From contig CAMPIU010000256.1 in the NCBI GenBank assembly GCA_946886545.1, positions 1-5,082 on the forward strand: a stretch of DNA of 5,082 bases. The letters are read 5' to 3'. The notes under the pieces were generated by a model. It worked only from the letters and a program-made list of their open reading frames with translations, ran no database searches and had not been told where the DNA came from. How positions within the stretch are numbered: position 1 is the stretch's first letter; every line of letters starts with the position of its first letter. Shown piece after piece: positions 1 through 5,082 of the stretch. Both the position numbers and the translations under genes were made by a program. The DNA is from an uncultured Flavobacteriales bacterium. GTDB taxonomy: Bacteria > Bacteroidota > Bacteroidia > Flavobacteriales > Crocinitomicaceae.

Positions 1-431
1 TCCGCAACTTTCATGGCTTGCTGCTGACTGCTCAAACTGTTGTTTTTTAACAAAAGCTGTTCGTCTAAAAGCAATACTTTATACTCGTCACGCAACACAC
101 GTTCTTGTTTTTCCAGAATCTTTTTGCGGTCGTTTTTCTCTTTCAGTTCGTTCTCGGCAATGGATTTATCGTCGAAATTCTTTCTGGTGCGTACACTTAA
201 AATTGTTGCTGATTCGGAACATTTTAACTGGATGGAACTCGGGTCAAGGAAATCGGTCATTTTTTGAAAGATCACCACTTGCTTTCCGTTGCTCAGATTC
301 AATTCTTTGGAATGTTCTACTTGAGCACCTTCCTTAAAAACGGTTACTTTCTGGATCGGAGCTTCAGCCTTGGTTTCCTGGTTCCATCCGAAGAAAGGGA
401 GCAGAAGTAGAATTAAGAGTGTTTTGTTCAT
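1..431 (-). CDS. MuiA-family (DUF4140/DUF4139) exported protein, N-terminal part only
   Basis: The first 143 residues are present; the C-terminal part lies beyond the left edge. The ATG at 431-429 starts a signal peptide (MNKTLLILLLLPFFGWNQ), so the protein is exported. Residues 26-80 match the DUF4140 N-terminal domain of the mucoidy-inhibitor MuiA family: the strand VTVFKEGAQVEHS, a loop with NGKQVVIF, then FLDPSSIQL and ATILSVRTR. Residues 87-143 are charged and helical with regularly spaced leucines, as in the coiled coil that follows this domain in the family. A DUF4139 domain would be expected next but cannot be seen. Biochemical function is unknown; the family name comes from a mucoidy phenotype and should not be read as an activity here. 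The gene lies downstream of the TPR/PD40 gene on the same strand, separated by a terminator hairpin. There is no Shine-Dalgarno site before the ATG and no convincing separate promoter. Family assignment is fairly secure; role is unknown. Confidence 0.85.
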   Translation of the reverse strand, partial: MNKTLLILLLLPFFGWNQETKAEAPIQKVTVFKEGAQVEHSKELNLSNGKQVVIFQKMTDFLDPSSIQLKCSESATILSVRTRKNFDDKSIAENELKEKNDRKKILEKQERVLRDEYKVLLLDEQLLLKNNSLSSQQQAMKVA

Positions 432-442
432 AGTGTATATGT

Positions 443-473
443 AAAAAAAAAACGTACCCAAGCAGGTACGTTT
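443..473 (-). terminator. Intrinsic (rho-independent) terminator after the TPR/PD40 gene
   Basis: Read on the minus strand this is a perfect 9-bp stem (AAACGTACC pairing with GGTACGTTT, plus-strand arms 450-458 and 465-473) with a 6-nt loop, followed by a run of ten T (plus-strand A at 443-452, partly within the stem). It lies 26 nt past the stop codon of the TPR/PD40 gene. On the plus strand the stem is followed by only three T, so it is directional. The T run ends 11 nt before the MuiA-family start codon, so this element may also limit read-through into that gene. Confidence 0.85.
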
Positions 474-499
474 AAGTATTCAATTCGTTCAATTGGCGA

Positions 500-1861
500 T
501 TAAAGTTTTACCGGTAGAACTAATTTGCTTAAATCAATTTGAAAAATGTCAATGCTGCTTTTCTTTTCGTTTACTGTGAGTCCGCTCAAATAAGCTTTCC
601 CTAATTCTTTATAGATCACAAAGTGAGTATCATCATTTACCGAATTCACTGCAGCTCCTAAATTTTTAGCTTTTGTCCAGCCTGTACCCGTGTTTTCGGA
701 AACAAAGACATCCAATCCACCCATTCCGACATGTCCCTCCGAGCTGAAGAACAGGAATCTTCCGTCAGGAGAAATGTAAGGTGTTGTTTCGCGCATCAGG
801 GTGTTTACACTGTCGCTCAGGATTTTTGCTTCTCCCCAGGATTTTCCGTTGCGTTGAACAACATAAATATCCGTTGATCGCTTATCACCTTTTCTGTCTG
901 AAACAAAATACATCGTGTTTCCGTCAGCGGTTAATGTTGCGGACCCTTCAAAGAAACTGGTGTTAATGGATTTGTTGGAGATCACTTTCGGAACATTCCA
1001 CTTTCCTTTTTTAGTGAATTCAACTTCTGCAATGTCTGATGAACCTGTTGTTTTTTTTGCCGATGTTGCTGTATTATTAATAGTTACGATGGCATGCAGG
1101 CCGTCTTTTGAAAGCCATGACATGGATTCGAAACCGGGACCGTTAATGCGATCCACCTTATTGTTCACACTATCGTATTTCAGCATTTTTTCGTTCCAGA
1201 TCCCGGTGTACACATCTTCGAAATATTCCTGGTCGTCCGGATTCATCATTCCCCCGGTTGTATTTGCCCTTCTGGAAGTGAAATAAATGCGCTTTCCGTC
1301 AGAAGTGAAAACGGGAGAATAGTCATTGTATCCGGAATTCACATCACCCATTAAAGGCGTTTTCAGATTTGCGGTTCCGGCTTGTTGTTTTGCAAACTGA
1401 ACGGAAGCGAGTTTGTTTTCGGTATTTAATTCCTTTGCACGTGCCTTTGAAAGATGGGTTAATGCAAGTTGAAAATAATGCTCGGCAGAATCCAGTTCAT
1501 TCAAATTGTGAGATGCAACACCCAGGATATCATAAACTTCTGCATCTACGTCATCCGGTCCTTTTGCAATTGCATCCAAGCCATATTGTTTGGCATATCC
1601 GAAATTTTTAAGACGATAGTGACAATAAGAGATCCAGAAAGAAGCTTTCCATGAATTCGGATCTTTGATCGCTGCTTCACGAAACACCAATAAAGCTTCA
1701 CGGATTTTGTTTTCTCCAAGCAGTTGCTTTCCCTGATCGATCTTGATCAAAGCAGCCGACTTGTCAATAATTCCGGTTACACTATCCTTTGAAGCAGAGG
1801 TGAAAGCAAAGGATTTTGTTGCGAAAAGCATTAATAATAAAGTTCCAAACAGGATTTTCAT
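500..1861 (-). CDS. Exported TPR and PD40 (WD40-like, TolB-type) beta-propeller protein
   Basis: A 453-residue protein. Residues 1-20 form a signal peptide (MKILFGTLLLMLFATKSFAF). Residues about 43-135 hold TPR-like helical repeats, for example the helix pair ending in EALLVFREAAIKDPNS and a later one with ELDSAEHYFQLAL. From about 175 come five PD40-type blades, seen as S-x-DG-x-x-[IL]-x-F-x-S motifs: SPVFTSDGKRIYFTSRR (182-198), SWLSKDGLHAIV (248-259), ATLTADGNTMYFVSDR (308-323), PYISPDGRFLFFSSEG (361-376) and a weaker one near 412-427. In Bacteroidota this pair of domains often precedes an OmpA-type peptidoglycan-binding domain, as in PorE; here the protein ends at residue 453 without one. 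It is likely a periplasmic or surface scaffold or binding protein, with ligand unknown. An upstream in-frame ATG at 1909 would add 16 residues, but that stretch contains the probable promoter and would precede the signal peptide, so 1861 is preferred. Confidence 0.88.
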   Translation of the reverse strand: MKILFGTLLLMLFATKSFAFTSASKDSVTGIIDKSAALIKIDQGKQLLGENKIREALLVFREAAIKDPNSWKASFWISYCHYRLKNFGYAKQYGLDAIAKGPDDVDAEVYDILGVASHNLNELDSAEHYFQLALTHLSKARAKELNTENKLASVQFAKQQAGTANLKTPLMGDVNSGYNDYSPVFTSDGKRIYFTSRRANTTGGMMNPDDQEYFEDVYTGIWNEKMLKYDSVNNKVDRINGPGFESMSWLSKDGLHAIVTINNTATSAKKTTGSSDIAEVEFTKKGKWNVPKVISNKSINTSFFEGSATLTADGNTMYFVSDRKGDKRSTDIYVVQRNGKSWGEAKILSDSVNTLMRETTPYISPDGRFLFFSSEGHVGMGGLDVFVSENTGTGWTKAKNLGAAVNSVNDDTHFVIYKELGKAYLSGLTVNEKKSSIDIFQIDLSKLVLPVKL

Positions 1862-1887
1862 ATGTAGATATTGTATAATTCGAATGG

Positions 1888-1918
1888 CAAAGTAATATAA
1901 AAAATTCAAAACGCAGAA
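1888..1918 (-). promoter_or_regulatory. Probable promoter of the TPR/PD40 gene
   Basis: On the minus strand TTACTTTG (1895-1888) fits the Bacteroidota -7 consensus TAnnTTTG at five of six fixed positions. About 20 nt upstream is TTC (1918-1916) in place of the usual -33 TTG, supplied by a heptamer repeat. Transcription would start near 1884, giving a leader of about 23 nt without a Shine-Dalgarno site. The call rests on motif match and position only. Confidence 0.5.
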
Positions 1919-1933
1919 TTCAAAATGCAGAAT
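1899..1933 (-). repeat. Five phased A/T-rich heptamers upstream of the TPR/PD40 promoter
   Basis: On the minus strand, heptamers start at 1933, 1926, 1919, 1912 and 1905 and read ATTCTGC, ATTTTGA, ATTCTGC, GTTTTGA and ATTTTTT. The first four make a 14-bp tandem repeat with one mismatch (plus-strand 1903-1916 and 1917-1930). A further unit, ATATTAC at 1898, leads straight into the TTTG of the -7 element. Thirteen bases at 1916-1928 recur as a perfect inverted copy at 2001-2013. Confidence 0.7.
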
Positions 1934-1981
1934 AAAGAGATTTCGGTTAAGAACTAAATTTATTAGTTAGCGGTGCTTTAA

Positions 1982-2016
1982 GTTTTACATTTTACAATTA
2001 GCATTTTGAATTCATT
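1982..2016 (+). repeat. Five phased heptamers facing right, ending on the EI24 stop codon
   Basis: On the plus strand, heptamers start at 1982, 1989, 1996, 2003 and 2010 and read GTTTTAC, ATTTTAC, AATTAGC, ATTTTGA and ATTCATT. This is the mirror partner of the array at 1899-1933, with 48 bp between them. The last unit overlaps the TGA stop of the membrane-protein gene (2014-2012). There is no gene in the 150-bp gap that contains both arrays. The core has a small inverted repeat (AACTAA at 1952-1957, TTAGTT at 1963-1968) without a T run. Confidence 0.6.
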
Positions 2017-2863
2017 TCATGGTGTTTTCCGAAAACTCATTTTTTGCCCGGCCTTTCAGGTCCAAGAGATCATGCATTGCAATTGTGGCGGCTACAATAG
2101 CCCAAATAGGAGCAAAGGATGCACAGATCCAAAGACCGAGGTTTGTTAAGAAAGTCAGGATGAACTGTCCCGGATCAATCCCGAAACCCGACCAATCAAA
2201 AAGTGTTTTCAAATCAATAAAATTCCAGATGAGAATGGAATAAACCGATCCGATTGACAATGCAATCCCGCGGTTTTCACGAGCCAGCCGGGTGCTTTCC
2301 TGAACATTCATTTGAAGGCGTTCGTGGATGTAATCCATAAATGAAAAGCCATAGTAGTAAAAACTGATGAAGAATAGTACATGCCTCACCGGGCTGACAT
2401 TGAAATCTCCCCAGCCAATAATTCCAATGAGGAAAATGATCGTGAAAAAGAAGATTTCCCACATGATATTCCGAACCCCGATTTTGAGTCCCCGCTTAAT
2501 GTCATTGATCAATTGCTTGAAATTGAAGCGGTATCGGTTCCCGGTTAAAACAAATTCCACTTTTTGAGAGATCTTTGAAAATAGCGGAGCCAGAAGAATA
2601 ACTACCAGGTATTTTGCAAAACGCATTAAGGTTGTAGCGATCAATATTTCAAACATTAATTTGATCAGATACCAAATGATGCCGTTCATGCTTGCAGCCG
2701 AAGCTTTGGGTTCGTGCAGATGGATCATAAAACCCAGCTGGTAAATACCCAGCATGAGGATGGCAGGGAAAATGATGTAGAAATATAACTTGTAATCAAT
2801 AATCAGGCGAAATGCTTTGATGTAAGCTTTGTAACCAATAAGAAGGTTCTTGATGAATCGCAT
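2012..2863 (-). CDS. EI24 / CysZ-like integral membrane protein
   Basis: A 283-residue, very hydrophobic inner-membrane protein of the EI24 family (Pfam name), which includes E. coli CysZ, a sulfate channel or permease. The family's N-terminal pattern is seen (RFIKNLLIGYKAYIKAFRLI, then a membrane segment at about 26-48). Further hydrophobic segments lie at about 62-97, 133-151, 160-178, 201-218 and 234-264. The C-terminal half carries the clearest family signature: FSFMDYIHERL, then RENRGIALSIGSV, then APIWAIVAATIAMHDLL, matching the CysZ order of a DYP-like motif, an R-rich linker, a G-containing helix and a PVAVxGAT-like helix. Sulfate transport is not implied, because no sulfate-assimilation genes are nearby and many Bacteroidota carry uncharacterised EI24 proteins. 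The frame is open back to a TTG at 2869, but that TTG is part of the probable -7 promoter element, so the ATG at 2863 is chosen. The gene is divergent from purB. Confidence 0.85.
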   Translation of the reverse strand: MRFIKNLLIGYKAYIKAFRLIIDYKLYFYIIFPAILMLGIYQLGFMIHLHEPKASAASMNGIIWYLIKLMFEILIATTLMRFAKYLVVILLAPLFSKISQKVEFVLTGNRYRFNFKQLINDIKRGLKIGVRNIMWEIFFFTIIFLIGIIGWGDFNVSPVRHVLFFISFYYYGFSFMDYIHERLQMNVQESTRLARENRGIALSIGSVYSILIWNFIDLKTLFDWSGFGIDPGQFILTFLTNLGLWICASFAPIWAIVAATIAMHDLLDLKGRAKNEFSENTMK

Positions 2864-2866
2864 ATC

Positions 2867-2874
2867 CAAATTTA
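2867..2874 (-). promoter_or_regulatory. -7 promoter element of the EI24 gene
   Basis: On the minus strand TAAATTTG is an exact match to the Bacteroidota -7 consensus TAnnTTTG and is followed after three bases by the ATG at 2863. If the usual spacing holds, transcription would start at or next to the A of that ATG, giving a leaderless mRNA. No TTG lies at the expected -33 distance; the region upstream is the heptamer array. Confidence 0.45.
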
Positions 2875-2909
2875 CAATAATTACGAATGTCTAATTCCGA
2901 ATTCCGAAT
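2875..2909 (-). repeat. Five phased heptamers running into the EI24 -7 element
   Basis: On the minus strand, heptamers start at 2909, 2902, 2895, 2888 and 2881 and read ATTCGGA, ATTCGGA, ATTAGAC, ATTCGTA and ATTATTG. The next position in phase is the T of TAAATTTG, the -7 element. The array mirrors the one at 2937-2971: when the two are folded together in register, 26 of 35 positions pair, and shifted by one unit they share a perfect 11-bp inverted copy (2879-2889 with 2950-2960). Confidence 0.7.
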
Positions 2910-2936
2910 TGATTTTAAAACGGGATCAAAATCCCA

Positions 2937-2971
2937 ATTCGTAATTCGGCATTCGTAATTCGCAATTAAGA
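2937..2971 (+). repeat. Five phased heptamers upstream of purB
   Basis: On the plus strand, heptamers start at 2937, 2944, 2951, 2958 and 2965 and read ATTCGTA, ATTCGGC, ATTCGTA, ATTCGCA and ATTAAGA. A 12-bp direct repeat (2937-2948 and 2951-2962) results from the alternation. The 27-bp core between this array and its mirror contains GGGAT and ATCCC, which can pair across a 4-nt loop (2922-2935). The array overlaps the probable -33 region of the purB promoter. Confidence 0.7.
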
Positions 2972-2981
2972 GTTATCTTTG
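2952..2981 (+). promoter_or_regulatory. Probable purB promoter
   Basis: TATCTTTG at 2974-2981 matches the Bacteroidota -7 consensus TAnnTTTG exactly. Nineteen bases upstream is TTC (2952-2954) where TTG is usual. Transcription should start near 2985, giving a leader of about 18 nt with an A-rich stretch (2990-2995) before the ATG. The leader is too short to hold a purine riboswitch. Confidence 0.65.
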
Positions 2982-3002
2982 CACCTTCCAAAAAATGAAA
3001 TT

Positions 3003-4367
3003 ATGAGTAATTCAATGTCTCTTACGTCGTTAACAGCTATTAGCCCGGTAGACGGGCGTTACCGCTCAAAAGTTAACGAATTGGCGCCTTATTTTTCCGA
3101 ATTCGGATTGATCAAATACAGGGTTCATGTAGAGGTTGAATATTTCATTGCATTGGTGGAAGCAGGAATTGGTCCTTTAAAAGACGTTTCTTCTTCTGTT
3201 TTCCCGAAATTACGTGAGATCGTTACTGCTTTTTCAGAGGCAGATGCTTTAGCCATCAAGGATATCGAGAAAACAACGAATCACGATGTAAAAGCAGTCG
3301 AGTATTTCCTGAAAGATAAAATGCAGAATCTGGGATTGGACAATTATTTGGAATTTATTCATTTCGGGTTGACATCTCAGGATATCAATAATACCTCCAT
3401 TCCATTGAGTTTGAAGGAAGCGGTAAATGAAGTTTATATTCCTGCATTGAATGAATTGATTCAGGTGCTGAAAGGATATACAAAAGATTGGTCAGGCATT
3501 GCTTTACTGGCAAGAACGCACGGACAACCGGCTTCTCCTACAATTTTAGGAAAGGAAGTGGGGGTTTTTGTATATCGTTTGGAAACTCAATTGGAAATTT
3601 TGAAAACCATTCCTTATGCCGCTAAATTTGGTGGTGCTACAGGAAACTTTAACGCGCACCAGGTGGCTTTCCCGGAAACGGATTGGGTGGCTTTCTCCAA
3701 CAAATTTGTGAATGAACAATTAGGGCTGACAAGAAGCCAGTTGACAACACAAATTGAGAATTACGATCAGTTGGCAAACTTGTTTGACTGCCTGAAAAGA
3801 ATCAATACGATCATTTTGGACTTGGACCGTGATATGTGGACTTACATTTCCATGGAATACTTCAAACAAAAATTGAAAGAAGGCGAAATTGGTTCTTCAG
3901 CTATGCCACATAAAGTAAACCCGATTGATTTCGAAAATTCGGAAGGGAATATCGGAATTGCAAATGCTTTATACGAACACCTTGCTGCAAAATTGCCTGT
4001 TTCAAGATTACAGCGCGATCTAACGGATTCAACTGTGTTGAGAGCGGTTGGAATGCCTTTGGCCCATTCACTCATCTCTTTCAAAGCAACGATTGCAGGT
4101 TTGAACAAACTACTTTTGAACGAACAGGCAATTCAGCAGGATTTGGAAGACAACTGGGCTGTTGTGGCAGAAGCAATTCAAACGATTCTAAGAAGTATCG
4201 GATTTCCGAAACCTTATGAAGCATTGAAAGGCTTGACGCGGAAGAATGAAAAAGTAACTCAGCAAACGGTTCATGATTTTATCGATACTTTGGAAGTGGA
4301 AGATTCTATGAAAGAGCGACTAAAGAAAATCACCCCCTCAAATTATACCGGAGTTAAATTAGTGTAA
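3003..4367 (+). CDS. purB: Adenylosuccinate lyase
   Basis: A complete 454-residue cytoplasmic enzyme, close to the 456 residues of E. coli PurB and clearly of that subtype. It releases fumarate from SAICAR to give AICAR, and from adenylosuccinate to give AMP, so it acts twice in purine synthesis. Diagnostic motifs are LTAISPVDGRY (10-20), KTTNHDVKAVEYFLK (90-104), EFIHFGLTSQDINN (117-130), RTHGQPASPT (171-180, with the catalytic His173), GGATGNFNAH (210-219), the superfamily signature GSSAMPHKVNP (297-307, with the mobile-loop catalytic serine at 298 or 299), IDFENSEGN (308-316) and RDLTDSTVLR (338-347). The chosen ATG follows a good promoter by 21 nt. The ATG at 3015 would line up exactly with the E. 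coli start and remains possible. An in-frame TTG at 2979 overlaps the -7 element and is rejected. The C-terminus (SNYTGVKLV) is slightly shorter than in E. coli. Homologues form tetramers. Confidence 0.97.
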   Translation: MSNSMSLTSLTAISPVDGRYRSKVNELAPYFSEFGLIKYRVHVEVEYFIALVEAGIGPLKDVSSSVFPKLREIVTAFSEADALAIKDIEKTTNHDVKAVEYFLKDKMQNLGLDNYLEFIHFGLTSQDINNTSIPLSLKEAVNEVYIPALNELIQVLKGYTKDWSGIALLARTHGQPASPTILGKEVGVFVYRLETQLEILKTIPYAAKFGGATGNFNAHQVAFPETDWVAFSNKFVNEQLGLTRSQLTTQIENYDQLANLFDCLKRINTIILDLDRDMWTYISMEYFKQKLKEGEIGSSAMPHKVNPIDFENSEGNIGIANALYEHLAAKLPVSRLQRDLTDSTVLRAVGMPLAHSLISFKATIAGLNKLLLNEQAIQQDLEDNWAVVAEAIQTILRSIGFPKPYEALKGLTRKNEKVTQQTVHDFIDTLEVEDSMKERLKKITPSNYTGVKLV

Positions 4368-4386
4368 GGAATCTTTTAGTATATTA

Positions 4387-4429
4387 CAGAAAAAAAGCCT
4401 TGCGATTTATTCAACTCATTTTTTTTCTG
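4387..4429 (+). other. A/T hairpin enclosing the probable start codon of the downstream gene
   Basis: CAGAAAAAAA (4387-4396) and TTTTTTTCTG (4420-4429) form a perfect 10-bp inverted repeat with a 23-nt loop. The loop contains the TTG at 4400, and the left arm is the A-rich stretch that would serve as ribosome-binding region. The stem is mostly A-U, so its stability is doubtful. It is not a convincing terminator for purB, because the right arm is itself the T run and lies within coding sequence. Confidence 0.35.
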
Positions 4430-5082
4430 CTAATCAGCAATTTCTTTTGGGGACAAGTACCTCCACAAATAGATTGGGGACCTGAAAATGTTTCGAGACC
4501 AAATACGCTTGCTATTCTTCCAAAAGATAACGGCGTTTTTTTTACCTTCCATTATGGGAATGCTTCCCTGATGCCATCTGCTAAAATTTCCCGTTTTGAC
4601 TACGGAAAAGAGATTCTGTCCAAACGGATTGAACCCAGAATTGAACAAAAAATGGTGACTTTGGAAGACATGTTTTTGTTCTCCAACCGTTTGTTTGGGC
4701 TTTTCTCGGATAAAGTAGGCGCCTCTGTTACCTTATACATGCAGGAATATGATGACGATGTAGATCCCTTTGGCCTGCCGATGGTTGTTGCTTCCTATGT
4801 AATTCCGAAAGGATGGAGCAGGAATGTTTTGGTAACAACAAAAATTTCCCCCGAAAGCAATTTCCTGGTAGTTGATTATTTAATTCCGGCAAAGAAAGAA
4901 ACTTATGATCGATTCGGATACAATATTCTGAATGATAAAATGGTTTCTGTTCGTGAAGGAGAATATGAAATTCCTTATGATTCTAAACTTTCCGTTGTGG
5001 AAGCAAGACATGTAACTGATAAGGGTGATTATTTTTTAGGAGTGTCCGTTTTTTCAAAAGCATATTACAGTCTGTGGAAAGA
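4400..5082 (+). CDS. Exported protein of unknown function, N-terminal part only
   Basis: The frame stays open to the right edge, giving 227 residues from the chosen start. I do not recognise a family. Residues 1-19 form a signal peptide (MRFIQLIFFLLISNFFWGQ), so the mature protein would begin near VPPQIDWGPEN. The rest has alternating hydrophobic residues typical of beta structure, including VFFTFHYG (46-53), FLVVDYLI (155-162) and a stretch ending in DKGDYFLGVSVFS (207-219), whose D-x-GDYFL pattern resembles beta-propeller blades; that is only a guess. An acidic loop, EYDDDVDPFG, sits at 116-125. Start choice: the frame is closed by a TAA at 4355-4357, no ATG or GTG occurs before the hydrophobic segment, and the TTG at 4400 is the only usual start codon there; the next in-frame ATG is at residue 58, after the signal peptide. 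It begins 32 nt after purB on the same strand without a terminator between, so co-transcription is likely. Confidence 0.7.
   Translation, partial: MRFIQLIFFLLISNFFWGQVPPQIDWGPENVSRPNTLAILPKDNGVFFTFHYGNASLMPSAKISRFDYGKEILSKRIEPRIEQKMVTLEDMFLFSNRLFGLFSDKVGASVTLYMQEYDDDVDPFGLPMVVASYVIPKGWSRNVLVTTKISPESNFLVVDYLIPAKKETYDRFGYNILNDKMVSVREGEYEIPYDSKLSVVEARHVTDKGDYFLGVSVFSKAYYSLWK

Noticed and set aside
479..494. Direct repeat TTCAATT with 9-bp period after the TPR/PD40 stop codon
   Set aside because: Only two short copies in AT-rich DNA, and the period differs from the 7-bp arrays, so chance is the simplest explanation.
915..1286. 123-codon plus-strand open frame
   Set aside because: It lies wholly antisense to the PD40 repeats, has no promoter or recognisable domain, and is explained by codon bias of the real gene.
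1862..1909. N-terminal extension of the TPR/PD40 protein from the ATG at 1909
   Set aside because: The added residues come before a complete signal peptide and are encoded by the stretch that contains the probable promoter, so the ATG at 1861 is far more likely.
1952..1968. Terminator for the EI24 gene
   Set aside because: The inverted repeat has only a 6-bp A/T-rich stem and no T run on the minus strand.
2875..2971. CRISPR array
   Set aside because: The repeats are 7-bp units with no unique spacers and lie in two opposing orientations.
2979..3002. TTG start for purB eight codons upstream
   Set aside because: The TTG is the end of an exact TATCTTTG promoter element, so it would not be in the mRNA.
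2982..3002. Purine riboswitch or PurR-type operator before purB
   Set aside because: The leader is only about 18 nt, too short for an aptamer, and I see no palindrome in it. The upstream symmetry is explained by the heptamer arrays.
3842..4108. 88-codon minus-strand open frame
   Set aside because: It is antisense to the conserved core of purB, including the signature loop, and has no features of its own.
4430..4648. 72-codon minus-strand open frame
   Set aside because: It is antisense to the N-terminal part of the exported protein, whose signal peptide and long open frame are better supported.

Overview
The window looks like ordinary chromosomal DNA from a member of the Bacteroidota, probably a flavobacterium-like species. 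The evidence is an AT-rich sequence, promoters with the phylum's TAnnTTTG -7 element in place of a -10 box, translation starts without Shine-Dalgarno sites, and gene families typical of the phylum (TPR plus PD40 repeats, a MuiA-type DUF4140 protein, secreted proteins of unknown function). I cannot place the genus from the sequence alone.

Three genes lie on the minus strand in the left part. Reading leftward from about 2863 they are an EI24/CysZ-type integral membrane protein (2012-2863), an exported TPR and PD40 beta-propeller protein (500-1861), and the N-terminal 143 residues of an exported MuiA-family protein that runs off the left edge (1-431). A strong intrinsic terminator (443-473) sits between the last two, only 11 nt before the MuiA start codon. 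On the plus strand are purB, encoding adenylosuccinate lyase (3003-4367), and, 32 nt after it, the start of an exported protein of unknown function (4400 to the right edge). That last gene seems to begin with TTG inside the loop of a small A/T hairpin.

The EI24 and purB genes are divergent and share a 139-nt gap. PurB is housekeeping: it acts twice in AMP synthesis. The three minus-strand genes concern the cell envelope, and I see no shared pathway between them and purB.

The most unusual feature is in the two intergenic regions near 1890-2016 and 2875-2971. Each holds two 35-bp arrays of A/T-rich heptamers (consensus ATTnnnn, often ATTCGnn or ATTTTGA) in strict 7-bp phase, pointing away from each other around a short core. 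Three of the four arrays run into or lie just upstream of a match to the -7 promoter element; the fourth ends on the EI24 stop codon. This could be a small repeat family that forms hairpins or carries upstream promoter elements, but two examples cannot settle that. I found no defence system, mobile element, CRISPR array or RNA gene.
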